Below, in pieces: positions 7,243 through 19,354 of a DNA stretch of 64,000 nt (position 1 is its first letter; every line of letters starts with the position of its first letter). Under the pieces are notes generated by a model. The model searched no databases. It was given only the letters and a program-made list of their open reading frames with translations, and was not told the DNA's origin. This DNA comes from JAFKFJ01 sp963786445 (GTDB taxonomy: Bacteria > Pseudomonadota > Alphaproteobacteria > Acetobacterales > Acetobacteraceae): NCBI GenBank assembly GCA_963786445.1, contig CAWAZU010000028.1, positions 186,001-250,000 of the forward strand, read 5' to 3'. Both the position numbers and the translations under genes were made by a program.

Positions 7243-9285
7243 TCAAAAATCCTTCGCGTAGCGCAGCCCGTCATAGACGGCCGCATGGATGTTGCGGCTG
7301 GCGACGGCGTCGCCGATGCGGAACAGGCGGAACTTTCCGTCCGGGTTGCGCACCATGTCCTGCACGCGCCCGGCCACCAGCGCGTCGTAATCCACCGCGC
7401 CGAGATTGGCCGAGAGCGGTTTCAGCGCGTGGTACAGCTCGTCGGCCGGCAGCGTGCCGTGCTCGACGACGACCTGATCGACCACGCGCTCCTCGCGCCG
7501 CGCGCCGTAGTCGCTGCCGATCGTCGCGACCAGCGCGTTGCCGTCGCGCCGCACCGCCAGCAGCCGCGCATTGATGGTGACGCGCACGCCGAGCCGGTTG
7601 AACGCGCGCGCATAGAGCGCGTGATTGAGGCCGCCCATCTCCGGCGCGAAGAACCGCTCGGGCGAGACGATTTCCACCGCCGCGCCTGCCTCGGCCAGCA
7701 TCTCGGCGGCCTGCATCGCCGGGTGATTGCCGTTGTCGTCGAACACCAGAGCGCGCCCGGCGGGTTTTACCTGGCCGGACATTACGTCCCAGGTGGAGAC
7801 GACATGCTCGTTGCCGCTCTCCAGAATATCCGTGTTCGGCACGCCGCCGGTGGCGACGACCACGATGTCGGGCGATTCGGCCAGCACGTCCTCCGCCTGC
7901 GCGTAAGTGGCGAAGCGCGGTGCCACGCCGAGACGCCCGAGTTCGGCGAGCCGCCAATCGACGATGCCGATCAGTTCGCGCCGGCGCGGCGTGCGCGTGG
8001 CGAGCAGGATCTGCCCGCCGGCTTTTTCCGTGGCCTCGAACAGCGTCACCGCATGGCCCCGCTCGGCGGCGACGCGCGCCGCTTCCAGCCCGGCCGGCCC
8101 GGCGCCGACCACGACCACGCGGCGAAGCGGCCCGCTGCTGCGCGCGACGACATGCGGCATCGTGGCTTCGCGGCCGGTCGCGGGATTGTGGATGCACAGC
8201 GCCTCGTTGCCTTCGTAGATGCGGTCGAGGCAATAGGTCGCGCCGACGCACGGGCGGATGCGATCTTCGGTGCCCTGGGCGACTTTTCGCGCGATATGCG
8301 GGTCGGCGAGCAGCGCGCGCGTCATCCCCACCATGTCGAGCTTGCCCGCGGCGATGGCGTGGCGCGCGGTGGCGACGTCGCTGATGCGGGCGGCGTGGAA
8401 CACCGGAAACTGCGTGGCCGCCCGCACCTCGCCGGCGAAATCCAGATGCGGAGCGGAGCGCATGCCCGCGATCGGAATCACCTCGGCGAGCGCATTGTCG
8501 GTGTCGATGTGGCCGCGGATGATGTTGAGGAAGTCCACCAGCCCGGATGATTTCAAGCGCTGCGCGATCGCGATGCCGTCGGCGCGCGAAAGCCCGCGGT
8601 CCCAATCCTCGTCAGCGACCATCCGCACGCCGACGATGAACTGTTCGCCCACCGCGGCGCGGATGGCACGCAGCACATCGAGGCAGAACCGCATCCGGTT
8701 GTCGAGGCTGCCGGCGTAGTCGTCGTCGCGCCGGTTGGTGGCGGGCGACCAGAACGCATCGGCGAGATGGCCGTACGCCTCGACCTCGATCCCGTCGAGA
8801 CCCGCGGCCTGCATGCGCTGCGCGGCGGCGGCGTAGTCGGCGACGATGCGCGCGATGTCCCAGTCCTCGATGGTTTTCGGGAACGCGCGGTGTGCCGCCT
8901 CCCGCACCGGCGAGGGCGCCAGCACCGGCAGCCAGTCGGCCTTGCTCCAGGAGGTGCGGCGGCCGAGATGCGTGATCTGGATCATCACCGCGGCACCGTG
9001 GCCCTGGCACTCGTCGGCGAGGCGGCGCAGCCACGGCACGATCTCGTCCTGCCAGGCGAGCAGGTTGCCGAACGCGGGCGGGCTGTCGCGCGACACCACG
9101 GCCGAGCCGGCGGTCATGGTCAGCGCGACGCCGCCCTTCGCCTTTTCGACGTGATAGAGCCGGTAGCGATCCTTCGGCATCCCGTCCTCGGAATAGGCCG
9201 GCTCGTGGCTGGTGCTCATCACGCGGTTGCGCAGCGTGAGATGTTTCAGCGTGTACGGTTGCAGCAGCGGATCATGGGCGGTCAT
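7243..9285 (-). CDS. stcD: NADH:flavin oxidoreductase, stachydrine/N-methylproline demethylase-like
   Basis: 680 residues. The N-terminal half is an FMN-binding old-yellow-enzyme barrel (residues about 5-370) and the C-terminal half is an FAD/NAD domain with GAGPAGLEAAR at about 394. This is the 2,4-dienoyl-CoA reductase/trimethylamine dehydrogenase architecture. The opening DPLLQPYTLKHLTLRNR, the block SHEPAYSEDGMPKDRYR and PCVGATYCLDRIYEGN match what I remember of the N-methylproline demethylase StcD of stachydrine catabolism. Fe-S ligands are Cys346, Cys352 and Cys364; the second cysteine of the classical CxxC is Ala here, as in that subgroup. It sits 10 bases after the first GcvT-type oxidase and 3 bases before the CocE hydrolase. 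Substrate not proven. Confidence 0.85.
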   Translation of the reverse strand: MTAHDPLLQPYTLKHLTLRNRVMSTSHEPAYSEDGMPKDRYRLYHVEKAKGGVALTMTAGSAVVSRDSPPAFGNLLAWQDEIVPWLRRLADECQGHGAAVMIQITHLGRRTSWSKADWLPVLAPSPVREAAHRAFPKTIEDWDIARIVADYAAAAQRMQAAGLDGIEVEAYGHLADAFWSPATNRRDDDYAGSLDNRMRFCLDVLRAIRAAVGEQFIVGVRMVADEDWDRGLSRADGIAIAQRLKSSGLVDFLNIIRGHIDTDNALAEVIPIAGMRSAPHLDFAGEVRAATQFPVFHAARISDVATARHAIAAGKLDMVGMTRALLADPHIARKVAQGTEDRIRPCVGATYCLDRIYEGNEALCIHNPATGREATMPHVVARSSGPLRRVVVVGAGPAGLEAARVAAERGHAVTLFEATEKAGGQILLATRTPRRRELIGIVDWRLAELGRLGVAPRFATYAQAEDVLAESPDIVVVATGGVPNTDILESGNEHVVSTWDVMSGQVKPAGRALVFDDNGNHPAMQAAEMLAEAGAAVEIVSPERFFAPEMGGLNHALYARAFNRLGVRVTINARLLAVRRDGNALVATIGSDYGARREERVVDQVVVEHGTLPADELYHALKPLSANLGAVDYDALVAGRVQDMVRNPDGKFRLFRIGDAVASRNIHAAVYDGLRYAKDF

Positions 9286-9295
9286 GCGAGGGTTC

Positions 9296-11719
9296 TCAGG
9301 CTGTGATTCGCGTGTTCTTCGGGTCGTAGAGCGGCGTCAGCGAGGCAGTGGCCGGCACGCGCACGCCGGCGATCTCGATCTCCCAGCGCCCGCCGGTATC
9401 CGTCGCGGCGACCGTGCCGAGGGCGACCGGCGCGCCGAGCGTGTGGCCGTGCATTGCCGAGGTGACGCGGCCGACGCGTGCGCCGTTGTGCCAGATCGGC
9501 TCGTCGTGGAACAGCACGGCGTCCGCGTCGGCGAGCAGGAACTGCATCACGCGCCGCCGCAACCCGGATGCGCGCTGCGCGATCAGCGCCTCGCGTCCGA
9601 CGAAGCCGCCCGGCTTGTCCCACGCGGCGGTGAAGCCGAGGCCGGCCTCCAGCAGCGTCGTGTCGCTGTCGATGTCGTGGCCCCAGTGGCGATACGCCTT
9701 TTCCAGCCGCAGCGAATTGAGCGCGTGATACCCCGCCAGTCGCAGGCCCAATGCTTCTCCCGCGTCCATGATGCGGTCGAACACGTGCAACGCGAACTCG
9801 GTGGGGACATAAAGCTCCCAGCCGAGTTCGCCGACATAGGTGATGCGGGTGGCGCGCACGCGCGCGAAGCCGAGGGCAATCTCGCGGCTGTCGCGGAAAC
9901 CGAAGGCGGCGCCGGAGACGTCGTCCGGCGTAAGCCGCGCCAGCAGGTCGCGCGAGCGCGGCCCCATCAGGCCGAGCACGGCATAGGCCGAGGTCACGTC
10001 CGCCACGCAGCACGCGGCGTCGGCGGCGGCGCGTTGCAGATGGTGCAGGTCGTGCGCCTGCGTCGCCGCGGCGGTGACGACGAGGAATTCGCGCGGGCCG
10101 ATTCGCGTCACCGTCAGATCGGCCTCGATGCCGCCGCGCTCGTTCAGCCATTGCGTGTACACGACGCGTCCCGGCGGGATGTCGTGCTCCGCGGTGCCGA
10201 TGCGGTTCAGCACGGCAAGCGCATCGCGTCCCTGCACGAGAAATTTTGCGAAACTCGACTGGTCGAACAGGCCGACATTCTCGCGAACGGCGAGGTGCTC
10301 GGCGCGCGACGCCGCGAACCAGTTCTGCCGTCCGTAGGAATACTCGTAGGCGGGCGCTTGCCCTTCCGGCGCGAACCAGTTGGCGCGCTCCCACCCGGCG
10401 ACCTCGCCGAAGCAGGCGTTGCGGGCGGCGAGGCGGTCGTGCAGCACCGAGCGCCGCGCGCCGCGCGCGGTCTCGTTCTGGCGGAACGGCCAGTGCATCG
10501 CATACAGCAGACCGAGCGACTCGGTCGCACGTTCGCGCAGATAGTCGCGATTGGCCTGGAACGGCGCGAAGCGGCGGATGTCCACGTCCCAAAGGTCCAT
10601 GCCGGGATGGCCGTCGATGATCCAGTCGGCGACTGCGCGCCCGGCGCCGCCGGCGGACTGAATGCCGATGGAGTTGAAGCCGGCGGCGACGAACAGGCCG
10701 GGCAACTCCGGCGCCTCGCCCAGGATGTAGCGCACGTCGGGGGTAAAACTCTCCGGCCCGTTGAAGAACAGTTTTATGCCGGCGTTTTCCAGGATCGGCA
10801 GGCGGCGGACGGCGCGGTCGAGGATCGGCTGAAAATGCTCGACATCCTCGGGCAACTGGTCGAAGCAGAAATCCTCCGGGATGCCGTCGCCGCCCCAGGG
10901 TTTCGCGTGCGGCTCGAAGCAGCCGAGCAGCAGTTTGCCGGCGTCCTCCTTGACGTAGAAGCAGTTGTCGGGATCGCGCAGCACCGGCAGGTTGCGCGGC
11001 AGGTTTTCGATCGGCTCGGTGACGACGTAAAAATGCTCGGCCGCATGCAGCGGCACGACGACGCCGTGCGCGGCGGCGAAATCGCGGCTCCACATGCCGG
11101 CCGCCAGCACCACCGTGCGCGCCCGCACCTCGCCCGATGCGGTGACGACGCCGACGGCACGGCCGTGCTCGCGGATAATTCCAGTCACCTTGGTATTTTC
11201 CACGATGCGCGCGCCGCGGGCGCGGGCGGCGGCGGCCAGGGCCTGCGTGGTATCGACCGGATCGGTCTGCCCGTCGGTCGGCAGGAACACGCCGCCGACC
11301 ACGCCGTCCAGCCGCAACAGCGGATAGCGCGCGCCGATTTCTCCGGGCGTGAGTTCCTCGACCGGCAGGCCGAACAGCGCCGCCATCGAGGCGAGCCGCC
11401 GCAATTCGATCAGCCGGTCTGGCGTGCCGGCGATGCTGATCGAGCCGGTGCGGCGATAGCCGGTCTCCCGCCCCGCCTCGGCCTTCAGGTTTTCGTAGAG
11501 CTGGGCGGAGTATTGCGCGAGCCGCGTGAGGTTGAGCGTGGCGCGCAACTGGCCGACCAGGCCGGCGGCATGCCAGGTGGTGCCGCAGGTGAGTTGGCGC
11601 CGTTCCAGCAGCAGCGGTGCAACGCCGCGCAGCGCCAGGTGATAGGCGATGCTGCACCCGACGATGCCGCCGCCGATGATGACGACATCGGCCCGATCAG
11701 GAAGCGTTTCCATGCTCAT
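9296..11719 (-). CDS. FAD-dependent oxidoreductase with GcvT domain (dimethylglycine/sarcosine dehydrogenase-like)
   Basis: 807 residues. The N-terminal DAO domain has GGGIVGCSIAYHL (residues 16-28) and His50 in CGTTWHAAG, the position of covalent FAD attachment in dimethylglycine dehydrogenase. The C-terminal half is a GcvT aminomethyltransferase fold with GPRSRDLL, YVGELGWELYVP and the closing TPLYDPKNTRI. These enzymes oxidise an N-methyl group and pass the one-carbon unit to tetrahydrofolate. The ATG at 11719 overlaps the stop of a paralogue upstream (ATGA). With the StcD-like enzyme it suggests stepwise N-demethylation. The exact amine is unknown. Confidence 0.9.
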   Translation of the reverse strand: MSMETLPDRADVVIIGGGIVGCSIAYHLALRGVAPLLLERRQLTCGTTWHAAGLVGQLRATLNLTRLAQYSAQLYENLKAEAGRETGYRRTGSISIAGTPDRLIELRRLASMAALFGLPVEELTPGEIGARYPLLRLDGVVGGVFLPTDGQTDPVDTTQALAAAARARGARIVENTKVTGIIREHGRAVGVVTASGEVRARTVVLAAGMWSRDFAAAHGVVVPLHAAEHFYVVTEPIENLPRNLPVLRDPDNCFYVKEDAGKLLLGCFEPHAKPWGGDGIPEDFCFDQLPEDVEHFQPILDRAVRRLPILENAGIKLFFNGPESFTPDVRYILGEAPELPGLFVAAGFNSIGIQSAGGAGRAVADWIIDGHPGMDLWDVDIRRFAPFQANRDYLRERATESLGLLYAMHWPFRQNETARGARRSVLHDRLAARNACFGEVAGWERANWFAPEGQAPAYEYSYGRQNWFAASRAEHLAVRENVGLFDQSSFAKFLVQGRDALAVLNRIGTAEHDIPPGRVVYTQWLNERGGIEADLTVTRIGPREFLVVTAAATQAHDLHHLQRAAADAACCVADVTSAYAVLGLMGPRSRDLLARLTPDDVSGAAFGFRDSREIALGFARVRATRITYVGELGWELYVPTEFALHVFDRIMDAGEALGLRLAGYHALNSLRLEKAYRHWGHDIDSDTTLLEAGLGFTAAWDKPGGFVGREALIAQRASGLRRRVMQFLLADADAVLFHDEPIWHNGARVGRVTSAMHGHTLGAPVALGTVAATDTGGRWEIEIAGVRVPATASLTPLYDPKNTRITA

Positions 11720-14138
11720 TGTCGCAGCCGTGCGTTGGTGGGGTCATACAACGGTTCCGTGCCGACGGTGGCGGCGCACATCTCGCCGTACACGTCCACC
11801 GCCAGCCGTGCGCCCGCGCGTGCGAGATCGCTCCGCACATAGGCCAGCGCGATGCTGCGTGCGTGAAAAAAACTCCAGCCGCCGGAGGTGACGAGGCCGA
11901 CGCGCGTGCCGTCATGGAACACGCCGGTGCAGGCCGGCGCGTCGTAATCGCCGGGATCGTCCAGCAGCAGCGGCACGAGTCGTTGCGCCACACCGCGCCG
12001 CCGCTCCTCCAGCAGCGCGGCGCGGCCGACGAAATCCGGCTTGTCGAAGGCGACAAAACGGTCGAGTGCGGCCTCCAGCGGCGAGAACCCGGTCTCCAGA
12101 TCGACCTTCCACGCGCGATAGCATTTGTCGAGGCGCATGCTGTCCACGGCGTAGATGCCGAAGTCGCGCAATCCGTGCGCGGCGCCGGCGCGCCACAGCG
12201 CGTCGTAGAGCGCGACCATGTGCTCCATCGGCGCGTGCAGCTCCCAGCCCAGTTCGCCGACATAGTTGACACGCAGCGCCAGCACGCTCGCCGCGCCGAT
12301 CTCGATCTCCTGCGCCGACAGCCACGGGAACGCCGCCGATGACAGGTCGGCGCGCGTCACCGCCGCCAGCACGTCGCGCGCGCGCGGGCCGGCGAGCACC
12401 AGCGTGCCGAGCCGCGCACTCATTTCTTCGACATGCACACTGCCATCCGACGGCAGTGCGGCGTGCAGCAGGTCGGCGTCGTGCCACTCGGCCGAGGCGG
12501 CACTGCACAGATAAAAATCGTCGGACGCGCGCCGTGTCACCGTGAACTCACTGACCAGTTTTCCGCGTTCGTTCAGCGCGTAAGTCAGCCCGATCCGCCC
12601 GACGCGCGGCAGGCGAGAGCACATCAGCCGGTCGAGCCACGCGGCGGCGCCCGTGCCGCTGACGCGGAACTTCGTGAATCCCGGCAGGTCGAGCAGCCCG
12701 GCCGCGTTGCGCACCGCCTCCACTTCGGCGCCGACGGCCGCGAAGAACACGCGGTCGCGCCGGAAGCTCGGCCGGTCCGGGCCCTTCGCCGGTGGCGAAC
12801 CACACCGGCCGCTCCCAGCCGCCGCGCGCGCCGAAGCGCGCACCTTTCGCCGCCAGCCGGTCGTACAGCGGCGACGTGCGCAACGGCCGTCCGGCCGGCC
12901 GCTCCTCGTTCGGAAAGCCCGGCGCGTATTCGTTCTGATAGACTTCCACGGCTTTCGCAGCGGTGTAGGTCTTCGTCGCATAGCCGGTGGTAGCGGCGCG
13001 GATCGAGCGACCAGAGGTCCCATTCCGGCGCGCCGTCGATGATCCATTCGGCGATCGCCTTGCCGGCGCCGCCGGCCTGGCAGATGCCGAAGCTGAACGT
13101 GTTGCAGTGATAGAAGCCGCGCAGACCGTGCGCCGGCCCGACATAGGGATTGCCGTCGGGCGAATACGGGATCGGCCCGTTCACCACGCGCCGCACGCCG
13201 GCGCGCCCGAGCGGCGGCACGCGCGCGCAGGCGTCGGTGATATAGCGCTCCAGCCGGCCGAGATCGTCGTTCCAGAGCTTGTGCGCAAAATCCTCCGGGA
13301 TGCCGTCGAGCCACATCGGCGTGGCGTGCCACTCGTACGGGCCAAGAATAAAACCGCCGCGCTCCTGGCGCAGATAGTACGACACGTCGGGGTCGCGCAG
13401 CAGCGGCAGCCGTTCGGCACGCCCCGCGAGTTCCGGCACGTCCTCGGTGACCAGGTACTGGTGCGACATCGCCACCGTCGGCAGCGTCCGGCCGAGCAGC
13501 GCCATCACTTCGCCGGCGCGATAGCCGGCGGCGTTGACGACGATCTCGGCCGCGATCTCGCCGCCGTCCTGCGTGCGCAGCGTCCAGCCGCCGCCGGCGC
13601 GCGCCGCCATCCCGACCACGCGGCTGAACCGCCGCACGCGCGCGCCCAGCCGGCGCGCCGCCGCCGCCAGCGCCTGCGTCAGCTGCGCCGGGTCGATGTC
13701 GCCATCCAGCGGGTCCCACAGCGCCGCGTTCAGCCCGTACGTCTCGACCAGCGGATAGCGGTCGCGCAACTCCGCGGGCGACAGCACCGCGTACTCGATG
13801 CCGTTGGCGCGCGCCATGCCGCAGACATGACGGAATTCCGCAAGCCGCTCGTCGGTGTGCGACAGCCGCACCGAGCCGGTGACGTGATAATTGATCGGGT
13901 ACGCCGCGTCCTCCGCCAGACGGCGATACAAGTCGGCAGAATATTTCTGCAGCTTCAGGATGCCCCAGGCGCCGGAAAAAGTCGGGCAGTTGCCGGCGGC
14001 GTGCCAGGTCGAGCCGGAGGTGAGCTCGTCCTGCTCGAGCAGCAGCGCGTCGGTCCAGCCGCGCTGCGCGAAGTGGTAGAGCGCGCTGCAGCCGACCGCG
14101 CCGCCGCCGATCACCGCCACGCGCACATGCTCGGCCAT
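11716..14138 (-). pseudogene. Second FAD/GcvT dimethylglycine dehydrogenase-like protein, two frameshifts
   Basis: First gene of the minus-strand operon. It starts at 14138 with GGGAVGCSALYHF (11-23) and His46 in SGSTWHAAGN, the candidate flavin-linking residue. The frame shifts near 12,990 (into GYATKTYTAAKAV) and near 12,781 (into DRPSFRRDRVFFAAVGAE). It then continues as a GcvT domain (YVGELGWELHAP, MRLDKCYRAWK) to the TGA at 11716. Removing one base at each site gives 806 residues, one less than its paralogue next door. GcvT-type enzymes remove N-methyl groups as above. Two paralogues in tandem suggest two successive demethylations or a heteromer. The breaks look like insertion errors rather than decay. 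Confidence 0.85.
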
Positions 14139-14317
14139 GTCCGCCCCCCTTCCGCACGCCGAGGCTGGACGAGGGGAACGCGGGCGTCAATCGCGGCGAT
14201 CCGGGGAAGAGTGGTTGACACCGGCTATGCCCCCGTTGATCATCACTCATCTGAAAAGCGCGGGCTGGGGCGGCGCCGCGTGGCACGGTATGTGCCGTAA
14301 GGAAGGGGCGGACCATC
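14139..14317. promoter_or_regulatory. Divergent promoter region between the demethylation operon and the ABC importer
   Basis: 179 bases separate the divergent starts at 14138 (minus) and 14318 (plus). A TTGACA at 14215-14220 on the plus strand could be a -35 for the importer, although the element 17 bases on (GATCAT) is a weak -10. A GGAAGGGGC-like purine run precedes the start at 14318. No operator was recognised by eye. Shared control of both operons is inference. Confidence 0.35.
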
Positions 14318-15908
14318 ATGACGGAGCTGGAATACTGGCAGGAGTTTCACGCGCAGGGGCGGATCGGCCGGCGCGAGTTCCTCGGTCGGGCGGCGGCGCT
14401 GGGCGCGGGGGCGGGTCTGATCTCGACCATGATCGCAAGCGTCGAGGCGCGCGCGGCCGAAACGCCGCGCAAGGGCGGCACGCTGCGCCTCGGCCTGGCC
14501 GGCGGCAGCACCACCGACAGCATCGACCCCGGCAGCTACACCGATTCCGTGATGATCGACGCCGGCCACATGCTGTTCAACGGGCTGGTCGAGTGGGCGC
14601 CAGGACGGCAAGCCGCACCCCGAGATCGCCGAGAGCTGGGAGGTGAAGCCGGGCGCCGCCGAGTGGATCTTCAACATCCGCAAGGGTGTCACGTTCAGCA
14701 ACGGCAAGACGCTGGACGCCGACGACGTCGTCTATTCGCTGAACCGGCACCGCGGCAAAACCAAGTCCGGCGCCGCCGGGGCGTTCAAGGCGGTCGCCGA
14801 CGTGAAGAAGCTGTCGCCGAACCAGGTGCAGGTCACGCTGGCCAGCGGCGATGCCGACTTCGCCTATGTGCTCACGGACTATCACGTGCTGATGGTGCCG
14901 GACGGCTACAATGACTGGACCAAGGCGGTCGGCACCGGCGGCTATATCCTCGACAGCTTCAATCCCGGCGTGCGCATCACCGGCAAGCGCAACCCGAACT
15001 ACTGGAAGCCCGACCGCGCCTGGGTCGATGAGGTTGACATCACCGTCGTCAACGACGGCAGCGCGCGCCTGAACGGGTTGATGACCGGGCAGGTCGATGC
15101 GATCAATCGCGTCGATCCGAAATTCGTCAAGTTCGTGCAGAAGAACCCGAAATTCGAGATCGTGCGGGCGCCCGGCGGCTGGCATGCGGTGGTCTCGATG
15201 ATGTACGACCGCCCGCCCTTCGGCAACCACGACCTGCGGCTGGCGCTGCGGACCGCGATCGACCGCGAGCAGATCATCCAGGCGCTGTTCTCCGGCCTCG
15301 CCACGCCGGGCAACGACCATCCGATTCCGAAGACCGACCCCTATTGGAACTCCGAGCTGCCGCAGGTCAAATACGATGCCGACAAGGCCAAGTTCTACAT
15401 GAAGAAGTCGGGCCTGACCAACCCGCCGGTGCTGGTGCAGTGCTCGGATGCGGCGTTCGACGGCGCCGTCAGCATGGCGGAGCTGTTCCAGCAGAGTGCC
15501 GCCAAGGCCGGCATCAAGGTGGGGATCAAGAAGGAGCCGGCGGACGGGTTCTGGGACAATGTGTGGCTGAAAGGCACGTGCGTCACCAGCTACTGGGGCG
15601 GGCGCGCGGCGGCCACACAGATGCTGGCGGTGGCGTACGGACCGGACGCGCCGTGGAACGAGAGCCACTTCAAGGACCCGAAGTTCACGCAGCTGCTGGC
15701 GGCGGCGCGCGCCGAGACCGACGAGGCCAAGCGCAAGCCGATGATCTGGGAGATGCAGGCGATCCTGCACAACGATGTCGCGACCATCGTGCCGGTGTTC
15801 CGCGACTGGCTCGACGGGCACAGCAAGCGCGTCGGCGGCCACACGCCGCATGGCGGGTTCGACATGGACAACGGCTACATCGCGGAAAACGCGTGGCTGA
15901 AGAGCTGA
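14318..15908 (+). pseudogene. ABC transporter substrate-binding protein, family 5 (peptide/opine type), Tat signal, one frameshift
   Basis: The N-terminus has a twin-arginine signal, IGRREFLGRAAALGAGAG followed by a hydrophobic stretch and VEARAAETP, so a folded periplasmic export is likely. The frame shifts near 14,600, where an extra C in GGGCGCCAGG breaks the expected WAQDGKPHPEIAESWEVK. The rest (14643 onward) is a typical SBP_bac_5 protein with VTFSNGKTLDADDVVYSLNR and IPKTDPYW. The corrected length is 529 residues. It binds the imported solute for the permeases and ATPase that follow at once. Family-5 proteins bind peptides, opines and other amines, so this locus may carry N-methylated compounds. 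Confidence 0.88.
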
Positions 15909-15912
15909 GACC

Positions 15913-16860
15913 TTGCTGCGGCTGATCGCGCAGCGGCTCGGGCTCGGGCTGCTGACGCTGCTGGCGGCCTCCGTGCTCATTTTTGCGGGCACGGAGATCC
16001 TGCCGGGCGATCTGGCCTCCGCGGTGCTGCAAAACAGCGCCACGCCCGAGAGTCTGGCCGAGATGCGCAAGGAACTCGGCCTCGACCGTCCCGCTTCGGT
16101 GCGCTACGTCGAATGGCTGGGCAATGCGGCGGTCGGCGATTTCGGCCGCTCGCTGGCCAGCCAGCGCGACGTGGTGCAGGAGATTGCGCCGCGGCTGAAG
16201 AACACGCTGTTCCTGGCGAGCTATGCCGCGCTGGTGGCGGTGCCGCTCGCGGTCGCGCTGGGGCTGATGGCGGCGATCTGGCAAGGCGGCATCTATGACC
16301 GTGCGGTGAATTTCGTCACGCTGCTGACGATCTCGGTGCCCGAGTATCTGGTCGGCTACATCCTGATAAAATACCTGTCGGTGCGGCTCGGCTGGTTTCC
16401 CTCGCTCGCCAATGTCACGCCGGACACGCCGTTGCTGGCGCGCATCGGGCTGACCTTCCTGCCGATGCTGACGCTGGTGCTGGTGGTGATGGCGCACATG
16501 ATGCGCATGACGCGCGCCTCCGTGCTGCAGATCATGGCGAGCCCGTATATCGAGATGGCGTTCCTGAAGGGGCTGCCGAAATGGCGCGTGGTGGTGCGGC
16601 ACGCCTTCCCCAACGCGCTGGCGCCGATCATCAACGTCATCGCGCTCGACCTCGCCTACCTGATCACCGGCGTGGTGATCGTGGAGGCGGTGTTCGTCTA
16701 TCCCGGCCTCGGCCAGCTGATGGTCGATGCGGTGTCCAAGCATGACGTGCCGGTGGTGCAGGCGTGCGGCCTGATCTTCGCCGGCGCCTTCATCCTGCTC
16801 AACATGATCGCCGACGTGGCGGCGATCCTGAGCAACCCGCGGCTGCGGCATCCGCGATGA
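15913..16860 (+). CDS. ABC transporter permease, DppB/OppB type
   Basis: 315 residues, six membrane helices, with the EILPGDLASAVL loop of DppB-type permeases after helix one and the BPD_transp_1 domain from about 95. The cytoplasmic EAA-like loop is ASPYIEMAFLKGLPKWRVVVRHAFPNAL. Start TTG 15913 lies four bases after the binding-protein stop. Its TGA overlaps the ATG of the next permease (ATGA), indicating coupled translation. Confidence 0.93.
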   Translation: MLRLIAQRLGLGLLTLLAASVLIFAGTEILPGDLASAVLQNSATPESLAEMRKELGLDRPASVRYVEWLGNAAVGDFGRSLASQRDVVQEIAPRLKNTLFLASYAALVAVPLAVALGLMAAIWQGGIYDRAVNFVTLLTISVPEYLVGYILIKYLSVRLGWFPSLANVTPDTPLLARIGLTFLPMLTLVLVVMAHMMRMTRASVLQIMASPYIEMAFLKGLPKWRVVVRHAFPNALAPIINVIALDLAYLITGVVIVEAVFVYPGLGQLMVDAVSKHDVPVVQACGLIFAGAFILLNMIADVAAILSNPRLRHPR

Positions 16861-17680
16861 AGCTGTTCGGGCATCGGCTGCCGGTCACGGCATTGGCCGG
16901 GCTGGTCATCATCGCGGTCAACGTCGTCGCTGCGATCGGCGCGCCGCTGATCGCGCCGTACGACCAGGCGACGGTGCTCGGCGACGCCTGGGCCGATCCG
17001 ACGCCGCATTACCTGCTCGGGCTGGACGATCTCGGCCGCGACCTGTTCAGCCGGCTGATCTACGGCGCGCGCATGTCGATCGGGCTGGCGTTCGTGGTCA
17101 CCTGCCTGTCCTTCTCCGTCGGCATCGTCACCGGCTTCGCCGCCGCCGTGCTGCGCGGCTGGGTCGATACGCTGCTCTCGCGCGTCGTCGATCTGCTGCT
17201 GTCGATGCCGACGCTGATCTTCGCCTTCATCATCCTCTCGGTGCTCGGCACCGCGCTGCCGGTGCTGATCGTCACCATCGCCATCCTCGATTCCACGAAA
17301 GTGTTCCGGCTGGCGCGCGCGCTCGCCATGAACATCGCCGCGCTGGAATACGTCGAGGTCGCCAAAGTGCGCGGCGAAGGATTGTGGTGGGTGATCCGCA
17401 AGGAAATCCTGCCCAACGCCGCGGCGCCGCTGATCGCGGAATTCGGGCTGCGGTTTTCCTTCGCCTTCCTGTTCATCGCGGCGCTGAGCTTCCTCGGCCT
17501 CGGCGTGCAGCCGCCGGCGGCGGACTGGGGCAGCATGGTCCGCGACTACCGCGACATGATCAACCTCGATGCGATGGCGCCGCTCTATCCGGCGGGCGCC
17601 ATCGCGATCCTGACCATCGGCGTCAACTTCGTCGTGGACTGGATGCTCGCCATCCACTCGCGCGGACACGGAGAGGGAGC

Positions 17681-17684
<4 letters not shown>
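16857..17684 (+). CDS. ABC transporter permease, DppC/OppC type
   Basis: 275 residues. The N-terminal cytoplasmic segment and first helix are followed by the DppC signature LIAPYDQATVLGDAW and HYLLGLDDLGRDLFSRLIYGAR. The EAA loop is VEVAKVRGEGLWWVIRKEILPNA. It pairs with the DppB-type permease upstream. ATG 16857 overlaps the upstream stop, and its own TGA overlaps the ATG of the ATPase gene, so the four importer genes form one translation-coupled operon. Confidence 0.93.

Positions 17685-19338
<1,654 letters not shown>

Positions 19339-19354
<16 letters not shown>

Noticed and set aside
5521..8550. Plus-strand open frame of about 1000 codons
   Set aside because: It is antisense to the CocE hydrolase and StcD-like genes, rich in Arg/His/Ala with no domain, as expected opposite a high-GC gene.
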